Shown here one piece after another: positions 27,801 through 39,800 of a DNA stretch of 64,000 nt (its first letter is position 1; each line of letters begins with the position of its first letter). The position numbers were made by a program, and so were the translations under genes. The notes beneath the pieces are model-generated. The model did no database searches. It was not told the origin of the DNA and saw nothing but the letters and a program-made list of their open reading frames with translations. Location: assembly GCA_000226015.1 (NCBI GenBank), contig JH154390.1, forward strand, positions 62,575 to 126,574, in the 5' to 3' direction. The stretch comes from Mnemiopsis leidyi. Lineage: Eukaryota > Ctenophora > Tentaculata > Lobata > Bolinopsidae.

Positions 27801-30800
27801 CCACAATATGTCAACACTATGACAACATTAAGACCACATTATGACAACATTATGGCAACAATCAACGAAAAAATCGTATTAGTGCATTGCCAACAGAGCA
27901 ATAGATCCATAGAGACTGGGAACGTTTTTAGCGAGGTGGTCATAATAAAAACCGCGCCTTTCCACCAAACTTTTATCTGAACAATGAAGATATAGAAAAC
28001 AAAAAGTAACGATCTGCGACATACTGAAAATAGAAAAAGGGTTGCTTGCGATGATGATATTGCCTTAAAGTGCTAATATAAGAGTATAAGACAAAGGGTA
28101 TAAACCACCGCAAACTGCTCATACCATATTTTTTGTGTTTCACAAAGACTATGATGCTCCAAATGTTTGCCAAATTCTATATGAAGGTGCTATCTATCGG
28201 GTTGGTTTATGTTGAGACACTAAGATTCTAAAACAGATAAATAAATTTGCATATTCTATCCAATACGCTGTTACTCTCATAGAATAATAAAAAAATTTCA
28301 GTTAAGATAACTCTCCATTATTTTCAGAGTTGGTCGATAAAACAGCTTTAGCCTTGGTGGGTGAAGACGTCCAATTTAATTTTACGCTCCCTGGCGTTGC
28401 AAACGAGAGTGCCGTTGACATCACATGGAAATGGAACGGATTAAGCGGAAACATAAACGAACAAGGTATGAATATTATAATTTAAAACTTTAAAATGACT
28501 ATTATGACACGATCACTACCAATTGTAAGACAGTAGTCACGCTGGTGGCATTTTCCAACGGACGGAGTTTGGATTAAGTCCGAATTATGTTATGAAGGAT
28601 AATGTTATGAAGGATAATGTCATGAAGGATTTTGTTATGAAGGATTTTGTTATGGAGGATGTTATGAAGGATAATGTCATTACGAAGAGCACTTAATTTT
28701 ACTCTCCAGGAGCCAACTCCGTGTCAGAGTGGAAGGACATTACTTGTGGGTGCACCTCAGCGTCCTGCTCATGTCCCGATGCCATGAACATAGTTACATA
28801 TGACGTGATAGTTCAGCAGCCAACCACCGTGGTAGGACGGTCCGATAACTGGCGAACTGTGGTGTTCTACACGGAGACCGATACATGGATCACCTACATT
28901 TCTTGGAACGATCAGAAGTCGAAGGTTACGATTATAAGTCCAGATTTGTTTTGGTTATGAAAAATATATTCGGTAATCTTGGGAATCGATTTTCACGAAG
29001 CATAAAAACATTGAAAATGTGGGTAACAAAACAAAAGGTTTCGACTTTTTTCATTTAATGAGACATACTAATATTACGTTATTAGTAACAATGTCAAAGT
29101 AGCTAAAGATGTGGAAAATATCTCTAAAATAACTTTGCTCGTTTCATTACCTCCGTGAACGACACATCACACAATGAAAGTGTAGCTGTCCACATAATGA
29201 TATAAATACTATTCCAGGTAAAAACAAAATGTAAGAACACGGAACACGACGTAGTTTTGCCAGCCGCCAAGGACAACATCAGAGAATACAAGATCGACAT
29301 CAACTCTACCCACCTGACACTATACTGCCAAGACACGATCATAGCATCCGATCCTGCGGACTGCGATGATGATTTTGTGCCGAACAAGTGGATGTCGATT
29401 GCTAAAGTCGGGTTTAATTCCGACCTCAAGGACGATGGAGCTAAGAAGATGATTAAAAAAGGTAGACAATTTCCGTGGTTCTTATTTTCTGACGAAATTT
29501 AAGAATCAAGACCCCCAAATAAAAAACATCAGAGATATCCCTTCTGGTTCATCTTCAATAAATGTACATTTTGTAGTTGAAATAGTTTAAAATTTCCAGA
29601 TGACAGGGTTCACGTGAAGAAAACTTCCTACAACTCTCAATAAATATACAGTTTGTAGTTAAAATAGTTTAAAATTTCCAGATGACAGGGTTCATGTGAA
29701 GAAAACTTCCTACAACGCGGATACGGATACTTTCTCTCTTCAGCTTAGCATGCAAGCCGTCAGGTAAGAATTATAGGTATTTTAATTGTTAATTGTCAAA
29801 TGATACAAAACAATTGCTGCTAGTTGTACGAACGATAAAACTCAGAAAAAAACGGCAAAAAACACTTTCAGTTTTGAAAATTAATCATTTTCAGTTTTTT
29901 TCAGTTATTTGGTTTAATCAGTTTTACCAATATTTCCAGACCTGACGATTCGGGCGATGTAGAATTGTCGGTTAAGGACAATCAGGATCATGGGTTGACA
30001 TACACATCTCACGTCAAAGTCATTTATTCACAGTAGGTATATTAACTAAGCGTTCAAATTTATGATTATTTCTGATCATTGATCGTTAGGAAAAATATGA
30101 TAGTTTTTAAAAGATATGACAGTTAAACAAAAACAATTATATCTGAAATATTGAGTGTATAAATAACGATAGGTCGATTCTTTCTCAAAAGTTATAAATA
30201 GATGATTCTCAAGTATTCTATAATATCCCTCAAGTATTCTACAATATCCCTTACCCCAAAACCCAGGTCTAACATTTGAGGATGTAAGGGTGGTATCGGA
30301 AAGTAAGACGGTTCCTGATGTGACTTTGCAGTGCGATGCGAAACTCAACAGCAATCAAAACTTCAAGATTAGTCTCATGGTGGGTACAACATTGAGCTTC
30401 AACAAAACATGGAGCTTAAATTAAACCTTCAATCAAATTTTTTGAGCATGATTCAAAATATTGTTTTTCAGAATTAGTCACTGTGTAAGTTATGTAAGTA
30501 TTTTACATACTGATAAGCGATCAAATCGACCGAAAAAAATGATGTACGTTAGAATTTAAGGGAGGAGTCAGAAATTTCCAAAATTTTGAACATTTTCTCG
30601 AAATTTATTAGCCATGGTCAAAAACCAAGAATTGTGTCTTCCGTTTCCTTCCCATAATAACACAGAACATCACAGTGCGACAAAGCAGACTCGCCAGTGC
30701 TGGCGACCCACTCCGCTACAGCTTCAACAGGTCACGTGCTTAGTCACGTGTTACAAAGTCTCACTACCGACAGTTGTTTGGAGTACACGTGTGTGTTGGA

Positions 30801-33800
30801 GATGACGGAACTGTCCCAGTCTGTGTCGGATTCTAATGACATCGCTGTTCTATACCGTGAGTTTTATACCGTGATTTTGTTTGCTGGTGACTTAGAGAAC
30901 CGCTGTTAGGGGCTTATAGTAAAGTGTGTCGACACTTTGTGACCTATTTGTGGAATAACTGAACACACTATTCGACAGTAAACCTATTAGTTGATAGTAT
31001 GGGAACTAACAAGATGACACGACATTTGAATATTACAATGCTTGATAGTGAAACAACTCCTTACAGATGTAGCAACAGAGAAGTGGCTGGTTAACGAGGG
31101 CTGGACGGGGAAACTCAGTACCTCCGCAAACTATATCGGTAAAATACTAAGAAATGAAAAAAAATCAAGAACTTCTTTACTCTCAATCAACTTTAGACTT
31201 ATCAATCAAACCTTGACACTTGAAAACCGAAATTAAATCTCCAGGCGTAGACGAAAACCTCAAGAAATCGTGCACGTGGCAATCAAAAGACAAGAACTAC
31301 GCCTCCACGTTCGTAATGGAGCAAGACAAAGTTTCGTGTACGGTGGATTTCACGAATGTCACGGTCAAGGACACGGCGGTTATTGATGTTACTGGATTTG
31401 AGATCGGTACTGGCAAGCAGGCGACAACCCAGGCTACTCTACATGTTGGAAGTTAGTTGTTTAAGTGGTTACTTAGACTATAACCACACATTTTTGAAAT
31501 GATTCCGACGAACGGGGTAACTATTCTTTGGTTTTAAAATGAAGAACTATAATGGCGAAGACGAAATATATTCTTCCCTCGGCTAACTTAATTCTGTGTT
31601 ACAGGTGTAAACACATCTGTGGAGATCGGAATTAACCAAATCGCCAGCCCAACTGTTTTCTGTAATGTGACGGGACTAGACCAGACTGCTGCAGTTTCCC
31701 TTAACGTTACAGGAGCTCAACTATCGTTAGTATTTACCGATTTTCATACCATTGACAATGATCAGCCTTAGAATCAGGAAACAATTTCAAAACAGATTCA
31801 ATTATGATCGACGCACACCACGCATATAATAAATTACATCAATGATCGGCAGCAAATTTCACACCTACGATCAAGTTTCGTGAACCACGTGATCACGCGT
31901 GACAAGCTGTACCAAATCAAGTGGTCAAGCGTGACAAGCTGTACTAAATCAAGTAATCATGCGTGACAAGCTGTACCAAATCAAGTTACCACGCGTGACA
32001 AGCTGTACCAAATCAAAATATCACGCGTGGCAAGCTGTACCAAATCAAGTAATCACGCGTGACAAGCTGTACCAAATCAAGTGATCACGCGTGACAAGCT
32101 GCACCAAATCAAGTTATGACGCGTGACAAGATGTACCAAATAAGGTGATCACGTGACTTATCTACAGTAAACTTAAACACTGCCCCAACTCAGGACCTCT
32201 GTCGGAGACGCGGGGAGGACAGACAAGTGGGTGATAACAGGAACTTACCAGGACGATACTTACCCGGTCTGTACTTACACCATACCCGGATACCAGGGCC
32301 AACTAACGGGAACTGTCAAACTTTATGTGATAGGTCAGCAGATTTCTTTTATATTTAAACTGGAGATTTTAACCCAATAACCATTTCGGAAACGGCTGAG
32401 AATCGTAGATATGTCTTGAAATTTTAGGAATTTATCTGGACAGCTGATCAGAATCAATTGTTTCACATTCCACAACCGTACAGACGCAGACCTGGTTTCT
32501 ATAGCGGGGTTAGGTGCCAATGCGACAGGCCGTATTACTTGTAACTTGCATCACGCTGTACTAGATGTCGATGACCAATCTTTTTCTTGGATGGTTAACA
32601 ACGTAAGTTGGTGCACAAAGTACAACCAAGAAGAAAGCAACCTCAATGGAACGTTGGTTTCATCTTACCAGCTCGAGTTTGAAAATTTTAACAATGCAAT
32701 CGTTCGACCAATGAGCACAACATAAAGCACCTTCGGTTTCCATTCATTAATGAAAATCCCTTAAAAAATATTCAGATTTCCTAAAAACTTCAAACCCCAA
32801 TAAGCACAAAATTTCCAACCCATTATACCTCATTTTCAAAATGAAAAACCCCGGCACGTTACAGACGAAAGTGGAAGACGGGACACCAAACATGAAAGTG
32901 ATCTCCGACTACGAAGGAGCGAAGCACGACGACCACTGGTACAACGCCTCCAGCACCCTAATTCTTCTGGACGTGAAGAAAGAGACTTACGAGTTTCACT
33001 GCTTCATGTCATTCCACCAAGACACCCACCTGAACTACTCCGAGTCCCTGGATCCGATCTGTGAGCTTAGTTTTACAGGACCACGTCTAGTTGTGGAAAC
33101 GTGTCGTCACAGAATACCTTAGTGTCGTCATAGAATACTTTAGTGTCGTCATACAATACTTTAGTGTCGTCACAGAATACTTTAGTTTAGTTGTAGCGGT
33201 ATTGTAGTGATGTAGTATTTCTAGGTCTGAATAAAACCCGAGCGATGAATATAAGGACCAGACTTTTGAGTTTGAGACGTGAGCTTGTGGAGTTGTGGAC
33301 ATCATCTGATCTAAACCACAAAACACGGAAAACAATGAACACTGAACCGAGAAATATCGTATAATTCTATACTATAATGTGCAGAAATTCCGGCTACCAA
33401 GAACGGTAGACAATCAGGCAAGCCATGAATAACCAACTCAGCATAGGCTCTCTTAAACTCAGTGTATATCACATAATACTAATCCTCTCAGCTTCTTTAA
33501 AAAAAACCAAACTCGTCAGGGATCACACCAGACCACACAGACTACGACAGTGATAAGGACGCAATAATCAAGTACAACATCCCTCAAGAATGTGACAGTA
33601 ACTACGTCATCAACAAGACCATCTACACTCTCTTTAACGAGTTCCACAACGTCTCCAGCTACCATCTTAGTAACGTTAAAGTCGAGTATGTGCTGTGTGG
33701 ATGCTTTTTAGTTTTGTAAAGCAACTCTATCACTTAAGAACTTGAAAATAAAAAGAATACCGGGAGAGTTTCAGAGACCCGAAGAAGACAAAGTATGATT

Positions 33801-36800
33801 CTTGTATGGCCCCCTTTACCCGGCTCCCCCTCCCTCCACTACTACCTTAGAGACAGACAACCAATCCTTGTCGATATCTTCTGGTGGGTCAGTGACTAAT
33901 ACGACATTAGAATGAGGGTTGAGGTTAACCTAAGACTTTCAGGAGCTCCTACCTCGAAAAGAAGACCTACATCACCACGACAATGACTGACATCACAACT
34001 GCTAGTACGGGATACTACTACCATCTCTGTGGGGTAGACTACACTGTAACCAAGGCAGGAAAAGAATCTACTGTTACAGAGTACCTCTTCTTACCCTTCC
34101 ACATGAACATTATAGGTGAGTGTTGATTCAATTTTAAGACCACCAAAACAACAATTCCAATGTTGCTGACCGACGGTCAATGACCGTAAAAATTCTGAAA
34201 TGTTTGAACTTGTATCAGTCCAAAAATGCCACCATCTTCAATCAAAACCGTGAACCCATCCCGTTTTCTTACAAATCCAACAACTAAGCTGCAACTCCCC
34301 CAGACTTACTGACGATAGGGACGTATCCACAAAGCAAGGACCACCCAACCGACCTCTTCTTCCGGGTAACTCACCTCGCGTATCACGTGTCCACTGTGAC
34401 AGTCTCATTTGGTACTGACAAGACGGTGGAGACAGTGCATGATTATAAAGTGGGGGATGAGAAGAAGATAGCGGGACCTTATAATAGTACCTTGACTATT
34501 AAAAGTAAGTAAACCATGCAGCTGACAATGTTTCCACTCATCGTATCATTTATAAATGAACAGTGAAGGTGCTGAAAAGTTAACAAGTAATGCGTGTCTA
34601 AAATTTAATTCGTCCAAATTTACCATAGCCAGGGCTGAAAAAGCGTAGAAGTAGGTTATTTACTAACAGTAGATCATCAACCTACAACCGACCGCTCAGT
34701 GCTCTCTCAAACCCCACATTTCAGAAGACACAACAGAACTCCTGGTCTACGTCACTGTACCTGCCAACCAAGCTGTGGGGGCTAAAGTTATCTGCGACTT
34801 TCTGATCGGATCGGAAACTTTCTCGAGGGAGGCAGCTCTTGGTGACTTTTATGGTAGGTAACAGTCAAAGCAGGACTTTTAGTTTGTCCATGGGTTTAGA
34901 ATTGGGGTTGGCACGGGTTTAGTTTGGGTTGCTACATTTGTGAGGTCTAATACACCCAACAAATTAACTCTAACTACTTTCCCAGGATACACGACAAAAG
35001 ACCAGACCTATACCATGTCGGAGATAGTGAGTGTGTCACTGACATTGTCGGGAATCCCAACCAACAATGCAACCTTCTCTTTAGGGACACCTTTCAACGC
35101 CAGGGATGAAAACTTTACACTTACCCCAACTTACCAAGATACTGATAAGAAAACTTCGCTCGGAGACAAACTTTACGATTGCGAGGTAAATATCTCAACT
35201 CTTTTCGTTAAATATTTGTATTTTGCTTAATGCCAAACTACTTTTACTAAACTAAGTTAATGTTAACTGCTTCCAACAGAACTTATCAGCTTAGAAAAAA
35301 TTTATCAATAATTGGTTTTTTTAAAATTTTGGATATTTGCATCTTGAAGAATCTGAGAATTTAAAATGAAGCTCTGTTCAGTTGAAGATAAAGCACATCA
35401 AGTCAAGTCTCGCGCTCGCGGGGTATTATGTGATAAATGTGACAGTTCCTGAAAATGGGCTGTATCGACAGTTCCAGATTGACACTAAAGTCGGCGTCAG
35501 TATAGTAGGTCAGTATCTTTACATTAGCAGAGATTAAGTATCGCTGTTAGTTTGGGAGGCCGCATTGGAGATGTTTATGTAAACTCTTCAATTGATATAA
35601 AGTTCGATATGTAAAATTCTGTAAGTAAAATTCCCTACGTCAATTCCTCAAGTTTGAGTCAAAGAGCATGAGCAAACTTGAACAAAAATCTTATGACAGT
35701 ATCAGTATATATCAACTGACGTATTTCCCTTGCACCTACTCGTCAACCTCAGAGACGGAAAATGTGGACATAACGATGATATCAGAGTCCGGCACCACAG
35801 CTGCCGTCAAATTGGTGGACTACTCAGAGTTGGATCTGATTAAAGTTACAGGGCTAACGTGGAGCCCAGCTCTACCGGCATCGTTTGTGGTATCGGATGT
35901 AGCCAAGAAGTGAGTTGTTTGCTACACACACACGACATCTCTGATTATCTAAATTTCATATTGAGATTTAAAATACAACTCTGGAATCTTAAGTTTCCCT
36001 GGTTATCAGATACAATGTTTCGAAACCAGTCCAATTAAATAGCACTAAATTTTCTTCCTTCGTTCAGTGGAAGATCTCATGAAGCAACTGTCAAGATAAA
36101 CTCAGTGCCGACAAGTGCTGCGGGGACTTACAAGTTTACTTTCGCGTTGGAGACTGGCGAGACTTACAGCGCCAACTTGGTCATGAATGTCATCGAGAAA
36201 AGTAGGTTTTCAAAAGATACGGTTTTTATTGAGGGTTTTGAATTACAACAACGTGATGTTTAGTTCTGACAGGAGATTGTGCCCTAGCCGACTGATTGTG
36301 TTCAATCCCTAATTAATTTCTGTCCTCGATGCTCTTTGATCTTTCCGACTTATAACAGATTAATTCCTGTTTACCTTTCCTATCCATTTACTCAATTTTT
36401 AGCAAAATATGGCAATCGTCATTTTAGCATTATAAATTGAGGACTGTGCATGCTGCTTGACAAACCAGAAATTATACCAAAGCAAGTAGTTGCTAACCGT
36501 CTCCCAAATTTCAGCGGTGAATACCTCAAGCAAGGAAGTTTGTGCAGCTGAGACCTACACAAGCCAGATCTACGGCACCTTAGTCTTTCCAGACACAAAG
36601 TCTGGAAACACTGCCACTGTTGCCTGCTTCTACAACTCTATGACGGTCACGGGTTCGTTTTCTAATTTTTTAGAACAACTTTCTTAATTTCGTTATCTGC
36701 CCGTCTTATGTTTACATAGCAGCAACCGAAAACACAAAAAAAATAAAAACAGCAAAATTCGGCTATTGAGTATCAGAATGAATTGCAGGATTAATAAACG

Positions 36801-39800
36801 GGATTTTCATCCCTTCATCTCTGATTTCAGAGGATATCGCCACAAGAAAGTGTGTTAATGGCACATGGCAGAGCGTTAACCAGACCTTGTGCGGCTCTGG
36901 TGAGACTGCCGAACTTCAGGAAATCTACAAAGCAGCTACAGCCAGTGTCAGTGTCAGTGAGGATACACTGGCAGAGAACTTCAAGAACCAGGTGAACACA
37001 TCGCTAGTGTCTTTAATTGTCTTGTGTCTAGTGTCTTTGATTATCATCAAATGATTATCACAACATGGTCACTCTTCTAGAAATAATTATTACACATCAT
37101 TTACCACACAGTCCGCACCCCTGTCAATATAGAAATTGCTCGAAATGATGCCTGAAATTATTTCATGCGAATTAAAAACAAGATTTATTTACAGATAACA
37201 TACATGCAAGAGCTAAAGACTTTTTGCAAGAAGAGCATCTCAAAACTGTCGGGCAGTGACCTTGAGGGAATCAACACAATCGTCAGCACCGTCTCAAACA
37301 GCAGTACGTTCTATGAGGAAAGTGCAGCAGTGATTGTTGACATTCTGGACACGATCATAGAGGGAGCAGCTGAGGATGCAGTCAGCATTTACAGCATCTC
37401 TGAGCTCAGGTGAGGCACTTAATTTTACAGGACAGTAAATTTTCAATACCAACTTAGTTAGTCTTTAGTATGATTTTATTAGGTTTAAGATCTTTGGCAT
37501 CAGTAGGTTTGGGGCCTCTGATAGGTTAAGGGTCTTGTATTAGAAATAATGTTTTAATTCTAAAAGTCTGTATGCGGGTCTGGTAAGCGATTTGAAGTAG
37601 AGGTACAGTGCAGTTTTCACGAGGAAAAAGTGATAGCATTAACTGTAAACATTATTTTCAGTCTAAGAACAACAGTTATAGATCTCGGAATGACCTTGCA
37701 GAAGAACAACACCGACTCTACGAAAACCTTCAAAGGAACCAAGGTGACACTGCTAACCACCCCAGCCAAGACCACCAATACCACCACTATCGAGACTACA
37801 GTGAGTGACAAGACCCTGACAATCTCTCTCCCGGACAAAAGTGGGATCTTCTCCAGCTCGGTTTCAACCCCTGGCTACATCGTGGCGGTGTACTCAGAGG
37901 CAGCTGATGTTTTCCAGACTGAGAATACTGCCAGCAGTATCATCTCACCGGCCGTGGAGATCGAACTGTCCGACCATTCTCAGGACACTTCAAACTTGAC
38001 TGAACCTCTTCAGATATTCTTTGAGGTTTGTTAAGATTTGAGGAGTTTATTTAGATTATATGGACAAACGAATAAATATCGAATCACTTTAGGAAATTTA
38101 TAAATGATTAAGGATGGAGAAGCTGATAGTAAAACCATCATGTCTAAATCGCCAAATTCCCAATGGATTGAAGATTTAAGAAGTACTAGTAGAGTACCTA
38201 ATAGTCGAATCAGCAAATGTGAAAATGTAAAATATATGTTATAATCATGATAATTATGATAATGGAAGATATGTAAATTACGTAAAAATGTCAAATATGT
38301 TGTAAATAAGTTCCTCTCCAGTTGAACGAGAATATACCGGACGTAAACGGGATCGCCGCAGTTTACTATGACACCAAAACCTCGATGTGGTCTACAGAGG
38401 GCTGTAAAACCAATGTAACTTCCAACACAACAGTTACCGCTATCTGCTACCACCTCTCTGCTTTCGCTATCCAATATGTGAGTGACTGCCAGCAATTGGT
38501 GGAACGAAAGATGTTCTGAAAAAGCTTTAGTTCTATAGTTGAAAAGCAGGTATGAATAAGAATATCTTAAATTGGATTAACCATTCTATTTCCGGCCGGA
38601 ATAGTAAAACCGAGCATGATTCTTCAGACGAATGCCGAGTATGTGGACGAGGTGTCTATTCATCAGCCCAAGTTTGGTGGAGTTGGTGTTTCTCTGATTT
38701 TCTTAGGAGCAGCCCTCATCCTTCTTCTCGTTCATAGGTAATGTGACGTTGTAGGTCGAACAATGAATCATTACAACTTACTTGATTAAGTAATTACAAG
38801 ACACATTTCAAATTCACAGCTAACCACCAAATCGGTCCTCAACATCCAACACCCTTTCGTCGCACCATGGTAACACTTAACCTTTCATTTCGCCATGGTG
38901 ACAGTTAACCTCTCATTCAACCACGGTGACAGTTAACCTCTCATTTCACCATGGTGACAGTTAACCTCTCATTTCACCTTGGTGACAGTTAACCTCTCAT
39001 TTCACCATGGTGACAGTTAACCTCTCATTTCACCTTGGTGACAGCATACCTCTCATTGCACCATGGTGACGATTCCTCTTTACAGAGTACCTCGACAAGA
39101 CCAGGTAGTGCAGACACACGTCTGGCTGGTCGGTACCATGGTAGCGGCTAATCTCTTCCTCACCGTCGCTGTGAACGTCAAAGACAGCTCTCTTGGTGCA
39201 GGCTGCTCGGTTGTCGGTTTCTTGGCCAACATGTCCTGGATTGCCGTTCATGTAAGTTTTCAGACAGACCGAGATCCTTAATTATTTTCACGAAATTTTC
39301 GTTCGGAGGAAAATTTTGTTGTCGTGTGATAGTGATGTTCTATTGAAATCACTATAGAAATCTGTACAGTGTAGTAACATCAAACATTTCCTTACTTCAT
39401 TACTCAGAAATTGAAAATGTTTTTACCTCCAGATGTGGATGTTGGTGGAAGGAATCCTTATGAACCAGATTGTAAACGAGGGGTACACATATAGGGTAGA
39501 CAAACAGTTTGTCAGATTTGCTGGTTTCTCATTTGGCATCGCAACTTTCATCGCTATGATCGGAGCTATTGTGATGAGTGTTACCAGTAGCTATGTCAAC
39601 GAAGCTCAAGACATGTTAGTTGATATTGTTTTGCTTCTTACGACTATGTAAAAATTGCCAAGAAGATCCGATTATTTTGTTAATAAGTTAATAGAGCCAA
39701 TATTTGAGTGCCAATTGAGTACAAACCTTTTTTTGATTAATTTGACAATTTTACTTTTAAATTGTTCCGCATGGGACAGATCTTTGGTTGAAAGGTTAAC

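Noticed and set aside
38031-38495. 154-codon minus-strand open frame
   Set aside because: Its right part is the antisense of the GPS exon; codons there are explained by the receptor gene and the rest is intron.
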